From: JAVKSM01 sp039583705
GTDB lineage: Bacteria; Actinomycetota; Actinomycetes; Mycobacteriales; Pseudonocardiaceae
NCBI GenBank assembly: GCA_039583705.1
Contig: JAVKSM010000098.1
Location: 1 to 13,029 of the forward strand
DNA: 13,029 nt
Direction: 5' to 3'
The notes beneath the pieces were generated by a model that was given only the letters and a program-made list of their open reading frames with translations, searched no databases and was not told where the DNA came from. Within the stretch, counting starts at the first letter, position 1, and each line of letters starts with the position of its first letter. A program made the translations under genes and the position numbers. Shown here piece by piece: positions 6,092-12,793 of the stretch.

Positions 6092-6143
6092 CCCCGCCGA
6101 TCTGACCCCGCCGATCTGACCCCGCCGATCTGACCCCGCCGAT
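6089..6143. repeat. 14-bp tandem repeat joining a stop codon and the fpg start codon
   Basis: The unit TGACCCCGCCGATC is repeated at 6089-6102, 6103-6116 and 6117-6130, and a fourth copy from 6131 ends ...CCGATG. The first copy begins with the TGA stop of the membrane-protein gene. The last copy supplies the ATG (6142) of the DNA glycosylase. Each unit contains TGA and its length is not a multiple of three, so copies cycle through all frames with stops. No Shine-Dalgarno sequence is present inside it. Confidence 0.93.
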
Positions 6144-7002
6144 GCCGGAGCTGCCCGAGGTCGAAGCGCTGGCCCGCCACCTGCGCGAGCACGCCGTGGG
6201 GCACGAGGTGGCCCGGGTGGATCCGGCGAGCATGAGCGTGCTGAAGACCGTCGACCCCCCTTGGACGGCGCTGTCGGGGCGCACCGTGAGCGCCGCCGGC
6301 CGCCACGGCAAGTTCCTCGACCTCGACTGCGACGGGCTGCACCTCGTGGCACACCTGGCGCGCGCCGGCTGGCTGCGCTGGCATGACAGCGCCACCGCCG
6401 CACCCCCCCGACCGGGGCGTGGGCCGCTGGCGCTGCGGGTGCACCTCGACACGGTCGGCGGTCCCGGCTTCGACCTCACCGAGGCCGGCACCCAGAAGCG
6501 GCTGGCCGTCTACGTCGTACGCGACGCCGCGGCGGTGCCGGGCATCGCCCGCCTCGGGCCGGACGCGCTGGGCCTGTCCCGCGACGAGCTCGCGGCCCGG
6601 CTCGCCGGGCGCGCCGAGCGGCTCAAGACCGCGCTCACCGACCAGACGGTGCTCGCCGGGGTCGGCAACGCCTACAGCGACGAGGTGCTGCATGCCGCGC
6701 GACTGTCCCCCTACGCCATCGCCGGGCGGCTGTCGGGCGCCCAGCTCGACGCGCTGCATGCCGCGCTCGTCGAGGTGCTCTCCGCCGCGGTGGCGCGCTC
6801 GGTCGGGCAACGGGCCGCGGCGCTCAAGGCGGAGAAACGCTCCGGGTTGGCCGTCCACGCCCGCGCCGGGCTGCCGTGCCCGGTGTGCGGCGACACCGTC
6901 CGCGAGGTGTCCTTCGCCGACCGCTCCTTCCAGTACTGCTCGACCTGCCAGACCGGCGGCCGGTTACTGGCTGACCGCCGCCTCTCCCGCCTGATCAGGT
7001 AG
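6142..7002 (+). CDS. Fpg/Nei-family DNA glycosylase/AP lyase
   Basis: A 286-residue base-excision repair enzyme that removes oxidised bases and cleaves the abasic site. The N terminus is the invariant MPELPEVE; after Met removal Pro becomes the catalytic nucleophile and Glu assists. K57 (GRHGKFL) is the conserved DNA-binding lysine. The helix-two-turn-helix region holds LKTALTDQTVLAGVGNAYSD, with N176 contacting DNA. A C-terminal zinc finger has C246, C249, C266 and C269 (CPVC...YCSTC), with R261 on the hairpin. All key residues are present, so it should be active. Whether it prefers 8-oxoguanine (Fpg) or oxidised pyrimidines (Nei) cannot be settled here, so no symbol is given. The start is fixed by the requirement for MPELPE, although no Shine-Dalgarno sequence is visible and the ATG lies in a tandem repeat. 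Confidence 0.96.
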   Translation: MPELPEVEALARHLREHAVGHEVARVDPASMSVLKTVDPPWTALSGRTVSAAGRHGKFLDLDCDGLHLVAHLARAGWLRWHDSATAAPPRPGRGPLALRVHLDTVGGPGFDLTEAGTQKRLAVYVVRDAAAVPGIARLGPDALGLSRDELAARLAGRAERLKTALTDQTVLAGVGNAYSDEVLHAARLSPYAIAGRLSGAQLDALHAALVEVLSAAVARSVGQRAAALKAEKRSGLAVHARAGLPCPVCGDTVREVSFADRSFQYCSTCQTGGRLLADRRLSRLIR

Positions 7003-7006
7003 CCCG

Positions 7007-7037
7007 CCTGAGGGGAACGCAGCGTCACGCCCTCAGG
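7007..7037 (+). terminator. Hairpin terminator after the DNA glycosylase
   Basis: Perfect 8-bp arms CCTGAGGG (7007-7014) and CCCTCAGG (7030-7037) enclose a 15-nt loop that itself holds ACGC-A-GCGT. It begins 5 nt after the glycosylase stop. There is no T run, consistent with actinobacterial hairpin terminators. It separates the repair gene from the kinase gene. Confidence 0.6.
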
Positions 7038-7118
7038 GGGCGTTCGTTGCCTTCAGTAGTCGTGGTATGCCGAAGCCGGGCATTGCGTGACAGGGTTGCG
7101 CCTGACGACCATGAGCAC

Positions 7119-8321
7119 ATGCCGCCGTCACCCACCGCCATCCGACTGCTCGCCGCCGTCGGCGCCGTGCTCGCGGTGGTCGTCGCGGTGCTGGTCTACC
7201 GGTGGCGGCAGGCGCGCCGGCAGTTCGCCTCGCCGTTGGAGAAGGCGACATTCTCGACGCTGCACACCGTCTCGCTGGCCGCCCCGGCACTGCGGGAGGG
7301 GCTGTCGGAGGAGTCGGCGAAGTTCGCTGTGCCCTACCTGCGGACCCTGCTGAACACGTGCGCCCTCACGATGACCGACGACCGCTGCACGCTGCTCGCG
7401 TGGGACGGCGACGCCGAGTACCACGCGCTGGACGTCACGGAGTTGGCACACAAGGTCGTCAACAGCGGGCGCCAGCAGGTCGTCTCCCACAAGAACGTGG
7501 ACTGCGGCAGGGCGGACTGCGGGGTGCGCGCCGTCGTCGTCGTCCCACTGGAGATCGACGGCGTGGTCCAGGGCACCATGGCGGCGGTCTCCACGGACGC
7601 GGCGGGACCGGTGCTGCTGCGGGCCGCCGCGGAGGTCGCCCGCTACGTCTCCAGCCAACTCGAGCTCGCCGAGCTCGACGAGTCCCGCGCCCGGCTCTCC
7701 CGCGCCGAGGTCCGCGCGCTGCGGGCGCAGATCTCGCCGCACTTCATCTACAACGCGCTGACCACGATCGCGGCGTTCATCCGCACCGACCCGGACCGCG
7801 CCCGCGACCTGCTCATCGAGTTCGCCGACTTCACCCGCTACTCCTTCCGCAGCGCCGGCGAGTTCACCACCCTCGCCGACGAGCTGGGCAACATCGAGCG
7901 CTACGTCAAGCTGGAACGCGCCCGCTTCGGGGACCGGCTGCAGTTCAAGGTGCAGGTGGCGCCGGAGGTGCTGCCCGTGGTGCTGCCGTTCCTGGCGTTG
8001 CAGCCGCTGGTGGAGAACGCGGTCCGGCACGGCCTGGGCGGCAAGATGGACGGGGGGGTGATCTCGGTGGTCGCCGAGGACGCCGGCGCGGAGTGCGTCA
8101 TCACCGTCGAGGACGACGGCGTGGGCATGGACCCCGACACGCTGAAGGACGACAAGGCCGACGCACACCTGACCGGCGCGCACGTCGGGCTCGGCAACGT
8201 CGACGACCGGATGCGCTCGGCGTTCGGTGACGACTACGGCCTCCTCGTCGACACCGCGCCTGGGGCCGGCACGAAGATCACACTTCGGGTCCCCAAGTTC
8301 CGCGCGGGAGTGCAGGTCTGA
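7119..8321 (+). CDS. LytS-type sensor histidine kinase
   Basis: A 400-residue kinase. One transmembrane helix (about 7-28, AIRLLAAVGAVLAVVVAVLV) anchors it. A GAF-like sensor region (about 40-185) contains C81, C90, C129 and C134 (VDCGRADCG). A His_kinase domain has H208 in ISPHFIYNALTTIAAF. The ATPase domain has an N box (LVENAVRHGLGG, N300), a G1 box (EDDGVGMDP) and a G2 box (GAHVGLGNVDDRM). It lacks the multi-pass 5TM-LytS input domain of classical LytS. The ATG at 7119 is chosen because it directly precedes the membrane segment; the upstream in-frame extension from 7047 looks unrelated to protein sequence. Kinases of this class normally pair with LytTR regulators, but none flanks it here. 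The ligand is unknown; clustered cysteines could suggest a metal or redox cue, which is inference. Confidence 0.93.
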   Translation: MPPSPTAIRLLAAVGAVLAVVVAVLVYRWRQARRQFASPLEKATFSTLHTVSLAAPALREGLSEESAKFAVPYLRTLLNTCALTMTDDRCTLLAWDGDAEYHALDVTELAHKVVNSGRQQVVSHKNVDCGRADCGVRAVVVVPLEIDGVVQGTMAAVSTDAAGPVLLRAAAEVARYVSSQLELAELDESRARLSRAEVRALRAQISPHFIYNALTTIAAFIRTDPDRARDLLIEFADFTRYSFRSAGEFTTLADELGNIERYVKLERARFGDRLQFKVQVAPEVLPVVLPFLALQPLVENAVRHGLGGKMDGGVISVVAEDAGAECVITVEDDGVGMDPDTLKDDKADAHLTGAHVGLGNVDDRMRSAFGDDYGLLVDTAPGAGTKITLRVPKFRAGVQV

Positions 8322-8455
8322 CGTGCGCGTGCGCCGGCGCCGCGGGCGCGGCCGCCGACCCGGGCACCGGAGCTGACCCGGGCACCGCGAGCACGCCGGA
8401 CCCGGCTCCGCGGGAACCCGGCCGGCCCGCTGAGCGGCTCGTCCTCACCAGAACC
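8322..8455. other. Convergent intergenic region with GC-rich dyads and a direct repeat
   Basis: This 134-bp gap separates the convergent kinase and SCO1 genes. It holds a self-complementary GCGCCGGCGC (8331-8340) close to the kinase stop. It also holds a 13-bp direct repeat GACCCGGGCACCG at 8357-8369 and 8375-8387. Several CCCGGC/GCCGGG segments could fold into a bidirectional terminator, but I cannot single out one structure. No gene is seen. Confidence 0.4.
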
Positions 8456-9109
8456 TCACCCGGAGACCTGGCCGACGAGGGCGGGCAGGTCGGCGACGTA
8501 GTCGGAGACCGGCGACTGCACGTAGGCGACGTGCGCCAGGTTGTCCCGGGTGAACGCCAACGTCTCCACCGAGTGGTTGACGACCTGCTCGGCTCCCGAC
8601 AACACCGCCAGGCCGACCTGGCGCTGGGCGGCCTCGACCGTGGCCGGGGGGCCGGTGAGGCCCACGAAGGCGGCGTCGAACTGGTCCAGCCACTGGCGCA
8701 ACACCGCTGGGGTGTCCCGCGCCGGATCCACCGTGACGAACACCACCGCCACGTCGGAGCGCACCGATGGCGCTACGTGGCGCAGCGCGGTGGCGATGTC
8801 GGCCATCGTGGTCGGACACACGTCCGGGCAGTGGGTGTAACCGAAGTAGAGGAGCACCACCTTGCCCTGCGTGGCCTGCACCAGGTTGTAGGGGTGGCCG
8901 GCGGTGTCGGTCAGGGTGATGTCAGGCTTGGGCACCGGTGACGGGAGCGGGTCGCCGTGCAGACCCTTGTAGGTGGGTTGCGCCGGGACCACCGCCGCCC
9001 CGTTGTCCCTGACCTGCCCCGACACCGCCGACTGCGGCGCACCCGATGAGCAGGCCGCCGCCACCACGATCGCTGCCGCCGCGACCGCGATGCCTGTCCT
9101 GCTGCGCAC
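8456..9109 (-). CDS. SCO1/SenC-family copper chaperone lipoprotein
   Basis: A 217-residue extracytoplasmic thioredoxin-fold protein. The signal peptide (1-19, VRSRTGIAVAAAAIVVAAA) ends in a lipobox-like AAAC, so C20 would be lipidated. The SCO motif is C94-x3-C98 (YTHCPDVCPTTM), and the distal copper ligand is H179 (VVNHSVETLAF). Other conserved parts are KVVLLYFGYTHC and VFVTVDPARDTP. By family it delivers copper to the CuA site of cytochrome c oxidase or serves as a thiol reductase. The GTG at 9107-9109 is chosen because GGGGAGG lies 4 nt upstream and it gives a clean signal peptide; a start 37 codons upstream would bury it. It diverges from a Met/His-rich membrane protein. No oxidase genes are in view. 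Confidence 0.94.
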   Translation of the reverse strand: MRSRTGIAVAAAAIVVAAACSSGAPQSAVSGQVRDNGAAVVPAQPTYKGLHGDPLPSPVPKPDITLTDTAGHPYNLVQATQGKVVLLYFGYTHCPDVCPTTMADIATALRHVAPSVRSDVAVVFVTVDPARDTPAVLRQWLDQFDAAFVGLTGPPATVEAAQRQVGLAVLSGAEQVVNHSVETLAFTRDNLAHVAYVQSPVSDYVADLPALVGQVSG

Positions 9110-9157
9110 CTCGCCTCCCCGACCGTCACCGCGACGCGACCGGCTCCCTGCCGGTGG

Positions 9158-9213
9158 CCGCGCCACCTTCCCTTCCCATGAGTCGCTTGGTGGCGCGGTA
9201 TGGTTCCCACCAT
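9158..9213. promoter_or_regulatory. Inverted repeats in the SCO1 / membrane-protein divergent promoter region
   Basis: Two dyads are visible. The first has 10-bp perfect arms, CCGCGCCACC (9158-9167) and GGTGGCGCGG (9189-9198), 21 nt apart. The second, just beside it, is ATGGT-TCCC-ACCAT (9200-9213). They lie about 50-105 bp upstream of the SCO1 start on the - strand and about 70-130 bp upstream of the small ORF on the + strand. They could be regulator sites or a 5' leader structure of the SCO1 mRNA. No assignable -35/-10 pair was found. Confidence 0.45.
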
Positions 9214-9284
9214 TCTCCACGACAGAGCCGAGACGACACGCATCCTATCCGTGGCACTGACGAAGTGACGAAGGGCACGTGCAG

Positions 9285-9365
9285 ATGAGCCTGCCGCAGC
9301 TTGCGGCCCTGGTCGGCGACATCCGCGCCGGGGTGCTCGACCCGCTGCTGCGCACCGTCGCGTAA
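9285..9365 (+). CDS. Putative 26-residue small ORF
   Basis: ATG to TAA encodes MSLPQLAALVGDIRAGVLDP, then LLRTVA. The sequence could form one amphipathic helix. AAGG lies 10 nt upstream of the ATG as a weak Shine-Dalgarno. It precedes the membrane-protein gene by 67 bp in a different frame. It could be a leader peptide, a small functional protein, or the surviving N terminus of a decayed gene. I do not recognise it. The evidence is only start, stop, position and plausible codon use. Confidence 0.3.
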   Translation: MSLPQLAALVGDIRAGVLDPLLRTVA

Positions 9366-9390
9366 CCGCCACCGCCACCTCGCGGCCGGA

Positions 9391-9430
9391 CCCGACAAAT
9401 CCCGACAAGCCCCGACAAGCCCCGACAAGC
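9391..9430. repeat. 10-bp tandem repeat (four copies) abutting a start codon
   Basis: CCCGACAAGC is repeated exactly three times at 9401-9430, preceded by one variant copy CCCGACAAAT at 9391-9400. The ATG of the following membrane-protein gene lies at 9433, two bases after the array, so the repeat occupies the usual ribosome-binding region and provides no GGAGG-like sequence. Confidence 0.95.
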
Positions 9431-9432
9431 CG

Positions 9433-10224
9433 ATGCCTGAGGTCATGGGAAATGCCTGGTTGCCGACCTGGCTCCGGGTCGCGGCCACGGCCGGGTTCGC
9501 GGTGGTGCTCGCCGTCCACCTGCGCCACCTCGCCGACGGCACCCGACGTCGACGTGCCTGGCACAGCGGGCACGTGCTGACGGCCCTCGGCATGATCGAC
9601 ATGTTCCTGCCGACCAACCAGATGATCGTGGCCACCCCGGCCGGAGAGGCTGTGTTCGCCGTGGCCGCGACGGCCGTCGTCGGCTTCCTCCTCGCCGAGC
9701 GAGGCCACGGCCGCCGCGTCGGTGGGCTCTGGCCGGTCATCGGGGTCGACCTGGCGGCCATGGCGTACATGTTCGCCATGCTCGCCGTGCCCTCGACCCG
9801 GCTCGGGTGGCTGACCGGACTACTGATCGCCTGGTTCGTGCTCCAAGCCCTGGGCTGGCTCACCGGGAAGCTCGCCGTGCTCGCCGACCTCGGCGAGCCC
9901 CGGACCGCGCCCAACCTCGCGCCGACCGGCACCCCGGCGCGGCGCCGCGGCGCCGGGGCCGGCCTGGCGATCCGGATCGCCGACGGCGGCCGCACTACCC
10001 CAGCCGCGGTTGCTCGCGGGAGCGCCCGCAGCCTCGGCGTCCGCGCCACCCTCGCGGTCATGAGCCTGGGCATGGCCTACATGTTCCTGGCCGGGCAGCT
10101 CGGCCCGAGCCCCATGGCCAGGCAGCTCAGCCCGGGTCCCATGGCCGGCGCCGGGCGGGACATGAGCGGCGTGCCCGGCACTCCCCGTCACGTCGTGCCA
10201 CAGGTGGTTCCTGCCGTACCGTGA
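9433..10224 (+). CDS. Polytopic membrane protein, DUF5134-like, Met/His-rich
   Basis: A 263-residue integral membrane protein. Hydrophobic segments lie at about 12-30, 47-60, 73-88, 99-119, 126-144 and 205-223. Histidine/methionine motifs sit at membrane edges: HLRHL, WHSGHVLTALGMIDMF (43-58), AAMAYMFAML and SLGMAYMFLAG. The His followed by M-x-x-M clusters fits the actinobacterial DUF5134 family as I remember it. The C-terminal tail is Pro/Met-rich (GPSPMARQLSPGPMAGAGRDM). The function is not established. Met/His content and the divergent SCO1 gene suggest a link to copper, as inference only. The ATG at 9433 is preferred; an in-frame ATG at 9445 is possible, and the longer frame from 9301 would translate the tandem repeat. 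The S49 peptidase follows 6 bp downstream, probably in the same operon. Confidence 0.65.
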   Translation: MPEVMGNAWLPTWLRVAATAGFAVVLAVHLRHLADGTRRRRAWHSGHVLTALGMIDMFLPTNQMIVATPAGEAVFAVAATAVVGFLLAERGHGRRVGGLWPVIGVDLAAMAYMFAMLAVPSTRLGWLTGLLIAWFVLQALGWLTGKLAVLADLGEPRTAPNLAPTGTPARRRGAGAGLAIRIADGGRTTPAAVARGSARSLGVRATLAVMSLGMAYMFLAGQLGPSPMARQLSPGPMAGAGRDMSGVPGTPRHVVPQVVPAVP

Positions 10225-10230
10225 ACCGGC

Positions 10231-11073
10231 ATGAACGGCAGGAACGCGCTGACGTCACGTTTGCCAGGCCGGCTGGGCGAGTTGTGCACCCGTGGCCGGG
10301 TGGTGACCGTGGTCCGACTACAGGGCGTCATCACGCCGACGGCTGGCCCGGTGCCGCGGTCGGTCATCAACCTGGGCGTGGTCGAGCCGGCGCTGCGGCG
10401 GGCTTTCTCGCACGACCGGCTCGACGCCGTCGTGCTGGCCCTCAACTCGCCCGGCGGGTCGGCCACCCAGTCCGCGCTGGTCGCCGACCGGATTCGGGGG
10501 CTGGCCCGCGAGCACCGGGTGCCGGTGATCGCCTTCTGTGAGGACGTCGTGGCCTCGGGCGGCTACTGGGTGGCGTGCGCGGCGGACGAGATCTACGCCC
10601 ACCCGACCTCTCTGGTCGGCTCGATCGGGGTGGTCAGCGGCGGCTTCGGGCTGGCCCGGCTGTTGGAGCGGCTGGGCGTCGAGCGGCGGCTGTACACCGC
10701 GGGGGAGAACAAGGCGCGGCTGGACCCGTTCCTGCCCGAGAAGCCCGACGACGTCGCCTGGCTGACCGGGATGCAGGCGCAGTTGCACAAGCTGTTCGTG
10801 GACTGGGTGTGCAGCCGCCGGGGCCCCCGGCTGCGCTCCGAGGAGGATCTGTTCACCGGGGAGGTCTGGACCGGCGTCCAGGCGCTGGAGCTCGGGCTCG
10901 TCGACGGACTCGGCACCCCCCGGGAGGTGCTGGCCCGGCGGTTCCCCAGCGCGACGCCGCTGCTGGTGGAACCCCGCCGCCCGCTGCTCGCCCGGCTCGG
11001 GGTGGGTGCCGCGGCGGCCGCCGCGCTCGAGTTGCTCGAGGACCGCGCCGCCTGGTCCCGGTTCGGCTTGTAA
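10231..11073 (+). CDS. S49-family serine peptidase (SppA-like)
   Basis: A 280-residue peptidase of the signal-peptide-peptidase family with a Ser-Lys dyad. S109 lies in the characteristic VVASGGYWVACAADEIYA, and the general base is K161 (AGENKARLDPF). The 52-residue spacing equals that of Bacillus subtilis SppA (S147, K199). The oxyanion-region motif LNSPGGS (71-77) is also present. Unlike SppA of E. coli or Bacillus it has no N-terminal membrane anchor in this frame, so it may be soluble; a short Ala-rich hydrophobic patch (258-268) near the C terminus could give peripheral membrane contact. The ATG starts 6 bp after the membrane-protein stop. No good Shine-Dalgarno sequence is seen, so coupling is possible. 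By family it degrades cleaved signal peptides or membrane fragments. Confidence 0.93.
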   Translation: MNGRNALTSRLPGRLGELCTRGRVVTVVRLQGVITPTAGPVPRSVINLGVVEPALRRAFSHDRLDAVVLALNSPGGSATQSALVADRIRGLAREHRVPVIAFCEDVVASGGYWVACAADEIYAHPTSLVGSIGVVSGGFGLARLLERLGVERRLYTAGENKARLDPFLPEKPDDVAWLTGMQAQLHKLFVDWVCSRRGPRLRSEEDLFTGEVWTGVQALELGLVDGLGTPREVLARRFPSATPLLVEPRRPLLARLGVGAAAAAALELLEDRAAWSRFGL

Positions 11074-11094
11074 CACCCAGGCTGTTCACTATCT

Positions 11095-11142
11095 GAAACG
11101 GGTCGGTTCCGGTGGTGAGAAACGGCTCGGTTCCGGTCGTGC
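11095..11142. repeat. 24-bp direct repeat upstream of the PPE-like gene
   Basis: Two adjacent 24-bp copies (11095-11118 and 11119-11142) share GAAACGG, then G or C, then TCGGTTCCGGT, then a similar end (GGTGA/CGTGC). They start 21 bp after the peptidase stop and 157 bp before the PPE-like start, in a 178-bp gap with no gene. They could be activator or sigma-factor sites. No promoter boxes could be assigned with confidence. Confidence 0.75.
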
Positions 11143-11251
11143 GGACCGGGCGGTGTTGCGCTGGCGGCGGTGGGCGCTCCACACTGTCCGCCGGCACGGC
11201 GCCGTCACGGCGGCGGCGTCCGGCCAGGGATGGCAGGGGGACGATCAGCAG

Positions 11252-12793
11252 ATGCCGGGGCGAGTGACCGACTGGGCGGTCAGGGACACCTCGGGGTTGA
11301 GCCACGAGCAGATCTACCAGTGGGTGCACGAGGGCGCCGACCTGCCCGGCTTCGCTGCCGCGCAAGCCCGCTTCACCGGCCACGGGGCGGAGCTGGCCGA
11401 CGCCGCCGGCCGGCTGTCGGAGTCCTTCGACGCGCTGCGGCCGTACTGGAGCGGGCGGGACGCGCAGGCGGCGGCGACGCGCATCGGCCGCTTCGCCGCT
11501 CAGATGCGGGAGCTCGGCACCACGGTGATCGGGCAGGCCCGCACGATGGCCGACGTCCACGCCGCCGCGCGCGCGGTGCAGCAGGCCGTCGGCCCGCCCC
11601 GGCAACCGCCGCCTGGCCCGGATGCCGAGCCTCCGGGTTCGGGTCGGCTGGGTCTGCCCGGCACGGTGTTCGGCGCCCCGCAGGACGGGTTCACGCAGTT
11701 CCAGCAGATGCAGGCCGACGAGCGGGCCGCGCAGCAGGCCTACCGGACCTACCTTGTCGAGACCGGCGACGCCGCGCGCTCCGCCCCCCGGATACCCGGC
11801 TTGCTCGACGGCCTTCCGAAGAGCGCCGGGCGCGCCGGGCCAGCCGCCGGGCAAGGCGCGGTGGTCGGACGCGGTGGGCTGGGCGACGTCGGATCCGGGG
11901 TGCCGGAGGCCGGCGGCTACCTCGACACCGCCGTCGGCCCGGCTGGCCTCGACGGCCCGGCTGGCCTCGGTGGTCTCGATGGCCTCGGTGGGCTCGGTGC
12001 CCTCGGCGGCGTCCTCGCAGCCCCGGCTGGGGGTGGGCCGCTGCTGGGGATGGCCGGGCGCGCCATCGGTTCCGCCGGGCTTGGCGCGGGCCGGCTCCCG
12101 CTGGTGGGTGCGTGGGCCGGCGGCGCGCCGGGTTCCGGGCCGGCCGGCTGGGGTGATGAGGCTCCGGAGCCCGGCCCGCCTGGGACCGCCGGGAACTCCG
12201 GGAACTCCGGGAACTCCGGGAACTCCGGCGAGGAGTACCGGCGGGGTGCGGGTGACGCGCCCAGCCCGGGCCACCCCGACGGCACGGGAGGCGGCCACCC
12301 CGACGGCACGGGAGGCGGCCGGGCCGACGGCTCCGGAGGGGGTCCCGGTGACGGGTCGGGTTCAGCGCCCCAGCCACCCCAGCCGTTGCAGGCTGCCCAG
12401 CATGCCCTGGCCGACCCGGGTGCCGCCGCGCTGGCCGGCGTCGGCCAGCAGGGCTGGAGCGGTGCCGGCGGCATGACCAGCGGGCCAGCCGTAGCCGGCG
12501 GACCGGGTGGCGCCACCATGGGCACCGGCGGGTTCGGCGCTCCGATGACCGGGGGCGGCGCCGTCGCTGGGAGCGGCGACGTCGTGCACGCCCCGCGTCC
12601 GGAGTACCTCGTCGAGAGCGAGGGGGTCTTCGACGCGGGAACGGTGCTCGTCGCCCCGGCCGTCGTCGGTGCCGACCCGGGATGGGAGCACCCGGCACCG
12701 GACAATGGCGGCGAGCCGGACAACCGCGGCGAGCCGGACGACTGGACCCGGGGCCGGGGCGAACCGTGGAGCCCGCAGGGAATCCGCTGGTGA
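11252..12793 (+). CDS. PPE/WXG-like type VII secretion substrate with Gly/Pro-rich repetitive tail
   Basis: A 513-residue protein. Residues about 15-112 are a helical domain with a W-x-G turn (YWSG, W66-S67-G68) between two helices (ELADAAGRLSESFDALRP and DAQAAATRIGRFAAQMRELG). This resembles the helical hairpin of PPE/WXG100 proteins exported by ESX systems. From about 113 the sequence is low complexity, rich in Gly, Pro and Ala, with GLDGLGGLGALGG, four GNS units and a repeated HPDGTGGG. A less repetitive end (about 440-513) contains EYLVESEGVFDAGTVLVAP. There is no signal peptide, as expected for ESX export. ATG 11252 is chosen because it precedes the domain; AGGGGG lies 11 nt upstream, a weak fit. 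Its stop overlaps the next start by 4 bp (GTGA). Substrate status is inferred from fold and neighbour. Confidence 0.75.
   Translation: MPGRVTDWAVRDTSGLSHEQIYQWVHEGADLPGFAAAQARFTGHGAELADAAGRLSESFDALRPYWSGRDAQAAATRIGRFAAQMRELGTTVIGQARTMADVHAAARAVQQAVGPPRQPPPGPDAEPPGSGRLGLPGTVFGAPQDGFTQFQQMQADERAAQQAYRTYLVETGDAARSAPRIPGLLDGLPKSAGRAGPAAGQGAVVGRGGLGDVGSGVPEAGGYLDTAVGPAGLDGPAGLGGLDGLGGLGALGGVLAAPAGGGPLLGMAGRAIGSAGLGAGRLPLVGAWAGGAPGSGPAGWGDEAPEPGPPGTAGNSGNSGNSGNSGEEYRRGAGDAPSPGHPDGTGGGHPDGTGGGRADGSGGGPGDGSGSAPQPPQPLQAAQHALADPGAAALAGVGQQGWSGAGGMTSGPAVAGGPGGATMGTGGFGAPMTGGGAVAGSGDVVHAPRPEYLVESEGVFDAGTVLVAPAVVGADPGWEHPAPDNGGEPDNRGEPDDWTRGRGEPWSPQGIRW
12191..12226 (+). repeat. 9-bp in-frame tandem repeat (four copies)
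   Basis: GGGAACTCC is repeated four times without change, encoding four Gly-Asn-Ser units inside the disordered tail of the PPE-like protein. The multiple-of-three unit keeps the frame, so copy number can vary without truncating the protein. Confidence 0.95.
12271..12340 (+). repeat. 24-bp in-frame repeat, two perfect copies plus a degenerate one
   Basis: CCACCCCGACGG followed by CACGGGAGGCGG occurs at 12271-12294 and again, unchanged, at 12295-12318. A diverged copy (CCGGGCCGACGG, then CTCCGGAGG) follows. It encodes HPDGTGGG-type units in the PPE-like tail. Confidence 0.9.

Noticed and set aside
9301..9432. N-terminal extension of the DUF5134-like protein from 9301
   Set aside because: It would translate the 10-bp tandem repeat and a non-protein-like Arg/Ser/Cys stretch; the hydrophobic protein begins after 9433.
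10853..12298. 481-codon - strand frame opposite the peptidase end and the PPE-like gene
   Set aside because: Composition follows the GC bias, it has no domain, and it overlaps two supported + strand genes.
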